Source: Apostichopus japonicus (Eukaryota; Echinodermata; Holothuroidea; Aspidochirotida; Stichopodidae). From it: 64,000 bases of DNA. A program made the translations under genes and the position numbers. Each line of letters opens with the position of its first letter. The first letter of the stretch is position 1. The notes below the pieces were generated by a model. That model searched no databases and had not been told where the DNA came from. It saw only the letters and a program-made list of their open reading frames with translations. The DNA lies in NCBI RefSeq assembly GCF_037975245.1, contig NC_092565.1, positions 18,577,999-18,641,998 of the forward strand. Direction: 5' to 3'. Below, one piece after another: positions 38,222 through 48,734 of the stretch.

Positions 38222-38447
38222 CAGGATATTTGACAAGACTGACTGCTTCTGCAATTTTACCACTGAATACGAACACTCTAAAGACCTCCAGTGAGGATTC
38301 CTGATAGTTACGTGTCTCCGAACTATCTTGTTGTTTTTGAAGAAACTGTAGGAGGGAGCTTTTCAATTCCAACGTTTGAAGGACATCGCCGTGTGAGGGA
38401 TGGAGGAATACTCCCTGTAGGATAGAAATAATACCTACGCAAAACCC
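38222..38447 (-). CDS. Exon 4: helical repeat-like segment (about residues 893-967)
   Basis: The acceptor is TTTGTCTTTCACAG and the donor GTGAGT (38221-38216). The exon starts in phase 0 and leaves one base over. The peptide contains GFCVGIISILQGVFLHPSHG, LELKSSLLQFLQKQQDSS and SLEVFRVFVFSGKIAEAVSL, an arrangement of amphipathic helices like a HEAT-type or RasGEF-N-adjacent bundle. The first intact residues follow directly from exon 3 in frame. Function unknown. Confidence 0.75.
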
Positions 38448-38828
38448 CTGTGAAAGACAAACAAAGTGGACCATTAAAATACAAATATTTGTAGCAACTT
38501 GAGCCTTATAAGAAAACTGCCAAGAAGTCTGAAATGCTAGCTTTCTTCATTTTAGAAAGAAGATTCAATTAGGTAGAAAATGTCTACCAAATATATATGC
38601 CATGGTAAAAAAAGAAGAAACTGTCAAACTTGTCCAAATAGGGTTGCACATCTTCATCATTTAAATGCTATCAGCAACTGCTTCATTAAACAGTACCATA
38701 CATCCATATATCATATAGAAATAAGTGAAAGAGACATTAAAAAAATGTAATTGATATAGCAGACCAAATGATCCACCCACATCAAGTTGATTGAATTGCA
38801 AAAAGGAATAAAACAACAAAATAATATT

Positions 38829-38860
<32 letters not shown>

Positions 38861-38862
<2 letters not shown>

Positions 38863-39168
38863 ATGTGCTCACACTGGGCGGCACCGGGGGGCTGCGCCCA
38901 GCAGTTCTGAATGCTGCCCAGCACAACCAGTATTTTAAACATTTCCACCCGGCACTTTTTTAATGATAATTTAACAAATTTTACCATAACCAAAATCCGG
39001 GAGAATACATGGCACAGAATAGGAAAATAGCACCACCTAAGCATACTTCATGTGCAAAATTCGTCCAGTGGGGAGGGGTTACCCGATCCATGAGATCCCT
39101 CTCCCAGGGCGTGGATCACACTACCGCACAATCCGCCCGGCACTCAAATATTCCTAAGCACATCCCTG
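38861..39168. mobile_element. GGATGTGCT-type MITE in a TA tract (intron 3, near exon 4)
   Basis: Left end GGATGTGCTCACACTGGGCGG-like, right end CCGCCCGGCACTC...AAGCACATCCCTG: an imperfect inverted repeat. It sits between two TA tracts (38831-38860 and 39169-39178), so the target duplication cannot be defined. Non-coding. Confidence 0.6.
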
Positions 39169-42100
39169 TATATATATGGAAAGAACCATACAAGGAAATG
39201 TTTCCTAAAAACAGATTTTGATGTGTGTTGTTGTTTGACCTGCATCTAAGTAGACGGAGCCATATCAAACAGGATTCCAATTTGGTGAAGCGATCAGTGT
39301 TGTTGAATGCAAACTGAACATATCTAAAACCCACAAAAATGTAATGCATGTGAAACTGAATAGTATTTTCCAGGTAGGGAATTGATATTTTCATTATCTG
39401 CTCTGCAGTAATGCATGCACACTGTTATACATATCGTTATATATATATTCGATAGCCATCAATGATATCCGTAAACTAACACCCCTCCTGAAGAATCTGG
39501 CTGTAGGATCTGCTTCTGCCATCAGCCTTTTAGTCAATACACTTGGAATTCTCCACATTAATTAATTCAAGTTAAAGAATCTTGGGAAGCGCGACGGGCG
39601 GCATGGTGTCGACCTGTCCAAGGTGTCCATCATCTTTGATGGACAGCGTGCATCTGTTGCAGTTAAAACACACGCTGAAATATCAGTATTGAAGTAGTTA
39701 CTATATATCTACAGTATGCTAAAGAGTGCAGATTTGCAGGTGATGTGCTCAAATTTGAGTCGCCTTTAGCAAAGCGCAACAAAAATGTTTCAAAACAATA
39801 TTTAGCAGAAAACTTTGGAATTTGAAGAGGGGCTCGCAAGCTACACAAATCATCTACTAAACTTTAACAGATATTACGAAGAAGCCCTTCATGAGGTCTA
39901 CAAATAAAATCCACGCTACTGTGGCAACAGGCTCTTTTCAGTAATTTACTTCATGTAGGTCCTATTCATAATTAAAATGAAGCAGTCTATGCCAATTATA
40001 AAACATGAAGTAATTGAACCTTGGTTAACTGAGAATATTTTCTAATCAGAAAAAAAACAGAAATAAATAATTGCAAAGTCACTTGTATCACTGGCAATTA
40101 GCATCCCTCTCCAGCTTGATAAGTGATGTCATTAGAGGGTGAGGTGAGGCTGAATTTCTTTTAAACAATTAGTAAGCTTTCAATTTAATTTAAAGATGTG
40201 TATCTGAGTACGAGTGGCCAACTACAGTATGTGGATGTTTATTCTCAGACTGCTGTCTAAATAGGATATCATTTAACAAATCTTGTAGACTGAGTTCACG
40301 AAATAACTTATTATGATTGCCGTAGTTGCATTCTTCTGTGCAGTGACGTGTCTTCACGTTGAAAAAGTTTTGTTAAGGATGTAGAACTAATTATCCTCTA
40401 TTGACTGCTGGTTATATGACATGTACATTATTACAGGGCAGTCTGTGTGCTAGCATAGTTATACTATCTATGCCAAAAATTCCACTTAGAGTCAAGCTAT
40501 CAGGCCCAACACAAATAGTTTAGAAGATAAATGGTTTCATAACAGCAATATTTCTACATTTCCTCTTTGAGTGATTGATTACTAGTTTTAATATAAACTT
40601 ACTATTCTAATATGCTAGATATAGAACCCATGCACCTACAATGTTGAACTATATTGTAGATTTGTAACAAATGAAATGGAACTGATAGAATCAAAATAGA
40701 ATAGAATATAAAAGCTGAAAGAGTATCAGCAGAGTGTGGCATTAATCCTAATATTCATTTATGAGAATACCCAAGTAGTCTGCTGTAAACTATATCAAAG
40801 AAACAAATGTCCAATGATTTCTACTAACCCTTAATTGTAGCAGCACTTACAGCAGTATTAAAGATATTTCATATTTGCTCAAAAATCAAATGCAGGTGAA
40901 GAACAGTTTTGAAGAATATTAATACAATTTTGTACTACCTGTTTCCCTGAGGGATATATTGGCTGACACTTGACACAATTCTGAGGCACCTGAAGTGCTT
41001 TGGACAAACTTTTGGTCAGGTATCTTTTAAAAAAAAATCCACTAAAAATTTATCAGCATTAACTGTGTCTAACATATTATATGCAACATCCCTGGCATCA
41101 TCCATGACAAAAAAAATTCCATTTCTAAAATGGAATTGAACCTCTCTGGATTGGTCGACGAAACATCACGTTCGGGGGAGCAGGGAACCTTTTTTCTTCT
41201 CTTCTCTGTCAGTCAATAAGCAAGCTGAATTCAATTTGCAAGTGACTTCAAAATCGATACTCACACACAAAGGAATGATTACAGGAATACTATAGTCTCT
41301 ACGCAGAGAGTTCAAGATCGAACAATATTTGAAAAGTTCTCAAATCTTCTGGCAAAAATTGATACATATTACATTAGTAATCACACTGCTTGGGGCTAAC
41401 CAAAAATACCGTGGTAAAATTGAATGCAGCAAAGGTCAACGTTTTAATAATAACATTAGCAAGCTAGTAACACCTCGGCTCTCATGTTTAATCAACGTTA
41501 AAATAAACAATTGTTCTGCAAGTAGAAACAATGGTACATCTTTGCAATTTACTGCTTCAAAAATATTGGTACTTAAGTTTGTTATTAAAAGGAATAAATT
41601 ATACCACTAGATAACATTTTAAACTGATAAATCTGGAACATGGAAAAGTGTGTTTTACGGTCAATTGTTTTAAACTTTAAGGCATTTTCAATTATCTAAT
41701 GTATTTGAAAGATACACTCATATGATTCAAACTACATGAGGTATAGAAATGTTGAGATGAGCAAAGATTTAGTAAAATATGCAGGGTTTGACATATCAAG
41801 TAAATATCCATGCTTGTAACTTTGCTACTAGTACTAAGTGATATCACAACAATGTACCATTGACTACCATACAATGCATGTCATGCTGTCTTTTTGGTTG
41901 TTCCTTCTTTTTCTTCATTTTCTTCTGAAGATTGCCTACAAATAGAGTTCTGTTCTAGGTAAATATCCTTGCATTTTCAAAACTCATGGAATTTCCCAGT
42001 GGCAGATTTCTGTTCATAATTTACTCACTTTTGTAACTGTATCATGGGATTTACTATAGATAATAAAGTACAAATAGAGAGTTGGTCCTTATGAATATAA

Positions 42101-42179
42101 ATTATAATACAACTAGCCTAGCCTACCTCTGTTAATACTTATCCTGGTTTGCAACATTTATTACAGAAACTGTGAACAA

Positions 42180-42760
42180 TATTGTGCATTGTGATGTTAA
42201 CTTAACTTGCAATTAGGTCTAAATTAACTTTAGGCCTTTATTCCAGCGTTTGTATCCAGGTTGCAACATGATGTGACCTCAGCACTTCCATTGTTTGGAA
42301 TTGGAGTAGGCTAGTCTAATTTAGTGAAAGGCAAATTGCTGAATACAATGCAATATCTGCTGAGCTACTGACAGAATACTAAAGTTAACTTTCTTTTAGC
42401 TCGTATCAAATTGTTAAAATATGCACATCAATTTGTGTCATGTTAATTGTTATGCCTAGGCCTACCAAAATTTATAGTTAGGGCCCAGAATTACTCCATA
42501 TTGGTTACATTACTACATTCACTTTCTTTTGCTAGGGAAATATAGGCCAGAAGTCGTGATATGACGACTAGAAGCCTGTCTAAGTAGAACAATTAGCATT
42601 CTTAATAAGAAAGTTTACGAAGCCTAATCAAACAAATTAGGCCTAGGCCTAGTCTCTATGTTTACGTGACCTAGCCCTAACTTACAGTTACATCTCCTAG
42701 CTATTACTGTTACTAGTGTTAGGACTAGGCTAGCCTAGGCTAGAGTAAGCAAAACCTTTT
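42180..42760. promoter_or_regulatory. Cluster of TAGGCCTA-like motifs (intron 3)
   Basis: Repeated AGGCCTA, CCTAGGCCTA and CTAGGCTAG words (42232, 42453, 42645, 42726 onward) within 600 bases. No exon is evident beside them. The cluster could mark a promoter of an unseen transcript or an old repeat. The next 500 bases (42800-43310) hold two overlapping minus frames without recognisable domains. Confidence 0.25.
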
Positions 42761-43599
42761 ACCAACTTAATTCTTGCCCATTCAGCATTCACGGCGAACC
42801 TGCAACCTCTCTGAAACTTCTTCACCACATAGAATCATACAAAAGCAAAAGTAGGATTTCCATCGAAGGTAAGCGACTAAGTACTACTAGTCCAACTTTT
42901 AGTCTTACACTTGACCTTCCGAACATGTAAATCTCGAATTTACACCTGTAGGCTAGACGCGGCCAAGGTTGCCAGTTATTCTGTGACACACCCGGCCAAA
43001 TTGGCGACAAAATCGTGGAAAATGCCAAATAAGACTGCGCTGTGATATCATGACAACTTGAACCTGGGTAAGGTTTAGAACTTTGTGGGTTCGATTGCAT
43101 GACCCCCGACTCCTTTCTTGTCCTTCGCGTTTTCTCACATTATCTATTAAGATGTAACAGGTTCCAGCATCGTTATTGGCTCCTATCAGGGATCTCACCA
43201 TGCAATCCAAAGTTTGATCACACATCGAGTATGGCTCAGTATGCAGGTGTGAACATTCGCCATTTGTTCCTACAAGCATCTGACCTCAAATGACCTCTGC
43301 ACCCCCTACACAACAGGATTAATTTATGGGTCCACAAATATAGGCAAGTATGGTGCCTGCGGACCCTCACATTCTCACATTTCGTGGTATGGCGTGAGCA
43401 CTGACACATTCAATGTAAATATCACCTGTTGTGATGGCGCGGGTTATGACTTCGATACCCGACGGTCAAGGATAAACTTTTTCATTTTTTTTCGCAGCTC
43501 ATTTGAAGAAAATACGAATTACTGTGCTTCTTTGTCCTTATGAAAAACAAACTCAGATGATGGGAGTTGAATATAACAAAATATATATACTTTTTTTAA

Positions 43600-43694
43600 T
43601 AACCCAAATCGCAGATGGGGGGCACTCGGGGGGCACTAGGTTTTCCAGGGGGCACGTGCCCCTGCCCGCCCCCCCCCCCTTGGCGACGCCACTG
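43600..43694. repeat. Truncated hAT-like end
   Basis: A G-rich then C-rich block that ends CTTGGCGACGCCACTG, the usual right end of a CAGTGGCGTCGCCAAG-type element. The matching left end is absent, so it is a truncated copy. Confidence 0.45.
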
Positions 43695-43703
43695 CTTATA
43701 TTG

Positions 43704-43947
43704 CAGTTTCTAGCAGCTTAAATTGACTTCTACCGATTTGAATTGCTTTAAACGGGTAGATCTCGATTTATTTATACATTTATTTTACATATCATCGAAT
43801 TAAATTAGTATATGTCGATTTAAATCGATGATATGGCGAATTAAACTGTTATATAAGCCAATCTAAATCGACATCTAAATCTACCGGATTTAATCGATGA
43901 TATGTCAATTTAAATCGGTAGAGGTCAATTTAAGCTCCTAGAAACTG
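43704..43947. mobile_element. Foldback element with about 36-bp inverted ends
   Basis: Positions 43704-43739 and 43912-43947 are reverse complements with two mismatches (CAGTTTCTAGCAGCTTAAAT at the left). The interior repeats GATTTAAATCG- and ATCGATGATATG-like words in both directions, so most of the 244 bases can pair. Non-coding; the target duplication is not clear. Confidence 0.75.
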
Positions 43948-44030
43948 GTACAATTTCCGACTCATTGCCTATTCCTACTAAATAATGATGTCAATAATTT
44001 CCATATTAGGGCTCAGTTTAACAAAGCGGT

Positions 44031-44585
44031 GAGTGGCGTAGCCAGGTTTTCGGTGGGGGGGGGGGGCAAAGTCAATTTTCTGTCCCCATTTTCAGGCACA
44101 TAACGGTGAATCGTCGTCCTGATGGAGAGATATGAACATTTTTGTTTTTCGAAAAGCGCTTAGATGCAAATGGTGCTATCATATCCATTTTTTTAAACTA
44201 CATTCGAGTACTAAAAAAAATCTATTTTTGCTCCAAAAGCTTTACAAATTTTGGGAAAAATAAACGATAAAATAATGTGCGCGCCTTCGCGGTCGAAGAT
44301 CATCCGGTTATATCACATATTGAAAAATATATATATATATATGTGAATACATATATATGTCTACTCATATAGTGATACTGCAACCGCGCGGGTAGTGCAC
44401 ATATTTTTGAAAAGACCGTTCATTACATTCTCTTTAGTAGTCCCCCTCCCCCCTCCCCCGCCACATCATCGGCCCCGTCCCCCAGGTTCGAGTACATTTG
44501 GTTGCTCCCTTTGATTATTCACCGTCTGGGGAACTCTGCCCCTGCCCTCCCCCCCCCCCCCCCCCCACTGCTGGCTACGCCACTG
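44031..44585. mobile_element. hAT-like MITE, family C, beside exon 3
   Basis: Left end GAGTGGCGTAGCCAGG, right end CTGGCTACGCCACTG. ACAAAGCG occurs at 44021-44028 and 44586-44593, with two extra bases at the left. 555 bp, with G-tract left and C-tract right subterminal parts. The right edge is 33 bases from the exon 3 end on the intron side. Confidence 0.75.
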
Positions 44586-44618
44586 ACAAAGCGTATCTCA
44601 TTATTGTCTGATACTTAC

Positions 44619-45620
44619 CGCATCGCATTGGCTGGAAAAACTCTGCAATGGCGCAATCATTTTATCCAGGCAACTCAGCAGGACAGAAGTTGTAACATAT
44701 CGGGAATCGCTAAGCAACGCTTTTAAAAACCAAGTTACTTTGATCCGCGTCTTAGTTACCTCTTCGTCATATTCAAACTTCATTGGTCGATTCATATCGT
44801 CTGAAGTGGCGGTACTGGTCAATCCGTACGCACAGAGCTTTTGATAATCTTCTTCTGTCGGGGATTCCTTTATTGCAATTATATTTCTGAAAGACCTTGT
44901 CGCATTTGTTTTACTACCACTACGTACCTTTTCGTCTGGAATGTAATGTACGGGTTCGACTGACAGCCAATGTGGATCGTTGCTTATGTTAGAATGGCGC
45001 CTGCTTCGCCTGCATTTATGCAGACCAATCAAACAGTCGATAAGTAGATCGTGGCCTAGAACAGATCGACAGTTTCCGACGAATTTCTTTCGCATTAGAG
45101 ATTTCATACGACATCTACTTTTCTGACGATTTCTTACATTACAATCCCTGAGTTGATGAATATCACATAAACTGATTCCACATTTCTTGCAAAATGGTCT
45201 CCTGGGTCCATTCTTCCTTCCAAAGTTGTGTAAACTTTTAGTCTTCTTTAGACATTCAACTGATTTCCCGCAATGTTTGCTACGAGTATGTTTAGGTGAA
45301 TCTTGTGTTCCACTTGACAAATAGGCCGACAAGTTTGACACTGTTTCAGCCTGTTGGGGATTGTGTGATTTCGAGTAGGTCATTTTCTTGCGGCGCTTAG
45401 ACATAACCTCTCTCCGTCTGCGTGCTTTCGATGCGAAACAATTCTGGCGCAACTCTTCAGCAATGATGTCCATCATACTGCAGACGACACTCTTCAAAAC
45501 ACTGTTCTCTACTGATTTCATTGAGGATAAAATACCAACGGCTAACTTCAATACTGCAACGGGCTGCTCTAAAGTCTTGTTTCTACGTCTGTCGTGATTT
45601 TCACGACTTAAAATCATCTG
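44619..45620 (-). CDS. Exon 3: basic linker with Cys/His cluster (residues 559-892)
   Basis: The acceptor is TTCTTTCACCCAG and the donor GTAAGT (44618-44613); the exon is 1002 bases, phase 0 at both ends. It starts with a helical part (EQPVAVLKLAVGILSSM), followed by a strongly basic tract (ARRRREVMSKRRKKM) that could be a nuclear-localisation or acidic-surface binding segment. A compact cysteine cluster, C-x2-C-x4-C-x2-H-x4-C at about residues 702-718 of the protein, could bind zinc. The last 40 residues (VTWFLKALLSDSRYVTTSVL) are helical again. A hAT-like element lies 33 bases past the donor. No match to a named family is obvious. Confidence 0.8.
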
Positions 45621-45966
45621 CTGGGTGAAAGAACAAAACTTGAAAATAATAGCCCAAAAGAAATAAAATTTTAATAATATTATATAATATTATACTAACA
45701 AAGTCACTAGTTTTCCATATTGTGAAACCGGTTACGATACAGTTATCGACACCAATGAGTTTATCAACGCACAAGGAGGAAAGTGCAAAATAGTTATAAT
45801 ATCAGACTATCACATTCATTGGTATTTTGTGCATTTAATTCCTACCCCTCTTCCTCTCGTCGTCTCCTCGCCGATCCCCTCTCGCCCCCACCCCCTCCCC
45901 GGTTCCCCGTTCTTCATGTGATTAAGTGACATATCCCTTCGGTTTAAATTCTCACGTGTAACTTAC

Positions 45967-46151
45967 ATTCTTGACCCCTGATAAGATGGCAACTGTATTT
46001 CTGGACACTTCAGGGCCTAACGTTGTAGCCAGGGCTAGAATACGGGGCCAACAACGGGGAAGGCGTCTGGCTACCATCAGGGCGCAATCCTGGTCACCTA
46101 TCATGTAACTCAGGGTCTGAATACTCTGTTCTGAATCATGTGGATATTTTT
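45967..46151 (-). CDS. Exon 2: helical segment (residues 497-558)
   Basis: Bounded by TTTACAG at the acceptor and GTAAGT at the donor. Its first two bases complete the codon left open by exon 1 (G + AA, Glu), and it ends in phase 0, which fits exon 3. The peptide includes YPHDSEQSIQTLSYMIGDQD and a following LPRCWPRILALATTLGPEVS stretch, which look like packed alpha helices of an armadillo/HEAT-like kind. I recognise no named domain. Confidence 0.75.
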
Positions 46152-47201
46152 CTGTAAACAAAAATCTTTCAATTATTAATCAATCATTCAATCAATCAAT
46201 ATTTCAATCAACCAACAATTTAATTAATTGATGCAATGAAACTTCAGCAAGCATCTCTTCCTTATATAGTAAAACAATGCTATTGAATACCTCGTGAACT
46301 GCTGCTGGGGACTTGGTATTCTGTCAACTTATAAATGATGACACAGACACGAGTAAATTAATTTCTCGTATTGAAGATGTGACCTAAATACTTGACACCG
46401 AGTGACTTTCGTCTGGACTTTGGATATTTAAATAATAGATTATCATCGATCGCATCATGCTTTAATTCTGACTTAATTTATTTGCTACTTCGAACTAATT
46501 AATGAATATGTTAAAAAATCAAATATTAGTTTGCAACATAAAAAATGGTCCCAAATTCCCAACACATTAAAATATTCCCAATGAAGGCTTTTACTTGACG
46601 TACTTTTCTTTATAAAAGTCAAATCCATCAAATTAAAAAAATTAAACAGAGGATTTTAATGATTTCATTTTTTATTTGATTTTAAGATTCGATTCGATAC
46701 ATTACTATTTGAAGACAATGACATGTTTCAGTGCCATTACAAGCTTCCATCCGAAAAAGTCACCGGACGCAATCAGAGGAAGTTATATATATATTTTTAA
46801 ATGAATATTTTTTTCCTAAATCTCACACTATGTACATTAGCATATCAATTGATGCTTAAATTAGTGATCGACAAGTTAGTTCAGTCAAAATCCGAGTTCA
46901 ATATCAAACAATTTCAGTGTCAAAATTTAACATAAAATAAAAACAAACGGTTGCTATATATACCTAATTTTTTTGGTATTTTTGTGGTCTGGGGATGGGG
47001 GATGGGGGATTGGGGGATGGGGGTGGGCTTCTCATTTACCTCAAACAAGGGTAACGCACACAGTACTGCTTTACCTTAGGCTATTTGGGCAGGCTCTCGT
47101 TGCCCGGTGATGGGCCATTTTGCAGACAACCCGAAGCAAACTGTTTATTTAATCAATCCCATCACTGACGGAAACAAAATCAGTTTCATAAACATACTTA
47201 C

Positions 47202-48690
47202 CAACTTTATCGTTAAAGGATATACACCGTCTCCTTCCTATACAACGTGACGTTTCTCCCTTTGACCTTTGACCTGCGAGAAATGTTTCGCCTCCTTCTG
47301 CATCGATTAGATCCTCTAGTTGACCTTTCTTCCTTTTTTCGAAGAGGCTGCGGAATGCAAAGCTCATTTTGCGACCAACCGATACTCGTTTTTGATCGCC
47401 GTACCGATCGTGTTCACCTTCACCATCTCGTTGACTCGATTTTGAGTCATTTTTTTGTCCGGTTTTCTTCAATCTTAATTTAGATAGAGTTAGAGCTCCA
47501 ATTGATTGTTTCCTGTTACTCGAAGGTGTCCCTCCTATACTCCTCAACCTCCTCTTAAAGATAACTTCCTCCGATGGCATTGAACAACTATCGGGGGACA
47601 AAGGCTCTAAGTGATCCAAAACGATTCTTTTGTAAAGATGCCTGAGTTCGGGGTTCAAATCAAGGGGAGTCTTCCCATCTGCATTACGATGGTACAGCGA
47701 CACACCTTGCTCTAATAGTAAGCTCACACACCTAACGTTTTGCATCAAGTTACTGACAATAAAATGCAGTGGACAATCTCCATTTTCGTCCGTTACATTG
47801 ACAGCAGTTCCATAGTTTAGTAGCTTCTTCAAAATATCGTGGTTACCGACATGGGCCGCGAGGAATATCACCGGTCGTTTGATCCAAAAGTCATCGACCA
47901 TAGCTTCTTTTGCATCGTACCCAGATAAAGACGGTGGGACAATAAATCGTAAAACCGATTCCCTTTCTTTCGAATGTTTGTGAACCTGTTGGATTTCACC
48001 AACGACATTTGGGTCAAAGCCACGTGATAATAACATCTCCACAACATCAGCTGACTCGTAATAAACGGCAGTGTGTAAGGCATTTTGAAATAACGATACA
48101 CTTTCTTCTGTCACAGAGAAGTCGGTTTCTCCTTCCTCGAATTTTCCAAGCAGATGTTCACAGTTACGAAGTAATATCTCTGTCTGTACGCTGTCTCTTC
48201 TGGTGTTTTTGTTAGTTTCCGATTCCAGTCGTTCGTAACGTTTCCCGAAGAAGGGTAACATGTGACAATAGCGGTCCATTGCCAATGAAACCTCTTCTAC
48301 GTCATTGGTCTGTAGGGCGGTAAAGAAAGCTCGTTCTGCGATATCACTGAGGACATCAGCAGTACCCACAAGGAGGGACATGTTGATGGCCAGAGAAGAA
48401 GCACATGGGGATGTTTTCCACTTGCCAGAATCGTCGTCCTTCGGGACAGAACCATTCCGGTGAAACCGCATTGTCCATGCCCGGCATCTCGCAGCGATTC
48501 CGCTAATCGGTCTTGGCCTGATTGAGCTCTGTAGTAAGTCCTCGCTAAAACGTCTCCGTTTTGCCGGTTGAGCGATGACTGGCTTGTGGTTGAAAGTACC
48601 CACGTGCAGAGTCGCTCGGCGACCCCATTCTGTCGTAGTGGCTGCTTCGGCATTTTCTTCCGGTTTCGCCTTCCGTGACTGTTCCATCAT
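47202..48690 (-). CDS. Exon 1: N-terminus with ankyrin repeats (residues 1-496)
   Basis: The exon opens with two adjacent ATG codons behind an in-frame stop and ends at a strong donor (GTAAGT, 47201-47196) in phase 1. Residues 1-100 are basic and low in complexity. Residues about 100-190 are helical. Ankyrin repeats are recognisable at about 203-230 (NALHTAVYYESADVVEMLLS, then RGFDPN), 272-302 (PVIFLAAHVGNHDILKKLL, then NYGTAVN) and 303-345 (DENGDCPLHFIVSN, then LLLEQGVSLYHRNADGKTPL). An insert of about 40 residues separates the first two. Residues 375-495 are rich in Ser, Arg and Lys. Ankyrin repeats normally bind protein partners; the partner here is unknown. The ankyrin call is firm, while the family is not. 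Confidence 0.85.
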
Positions 48691-48734
48691 AATGGTAGCT
48701 CAAACACGAGACTGAATATTACATCTTGAGATTC
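48691..48734 (-). other. 5' UTR part of first coding exon
   Basis: A pyrimidine-rich 3' splice site (TTTCTCTCCTTAG) ends at 48735 on the minus strand, so the exon probably begins at 48734 and at least one non-coding exon lies further upstream. An in-frame TGA stands four codons before the ATG at 48690, which makes that ATG the first possible start in this exon. A second ATG follows immediately. Confidence 0.5.

Larger units (their letters stand above)
19043..48734 (-). other. Gene locus: ankyrin / REM-like / FERM-like multidomain protein, 8-9 exons
   Basis: Eight minus-strand exons, each bounded by AG and GT, join in one open frame: phase 1 between exons 1 and 2, a split codon between exons 4 and 5, phase 0 elsewhere. 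The joined coding length is 4227 bases (1409 codons) without a stop, which is strong evidence for a real gene. A ninth candidate exon adds 63 residues and a stop. Seen domains in order: ankyrin repeats, basic linker with a Cys/His cluster, helical region with a REM-like segment, FERM F2-like lobe. Introns run from about 350 bases (intron 2) to about 6.2 kb (intron 3) and hold most of the mobile elements of the region. By analogy with the domain families it may act at membranes or in small-GTPase signalling, but that is inference. No family name or symbol can be assigned from sequence alone. Confidence 0.8.

Noticed and set aside
42822-43279. Two overlapping minus frames (92 and 108 codons)
   Set aside because: No domain, and no splice phase that fits the gene; exons 3 and 4 already join in frame without them.
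43430-43475. tRNA-like TTCGATACCCG stretch
   Set aside because: No partner arms for a cloverleaf and no acceptor stem.
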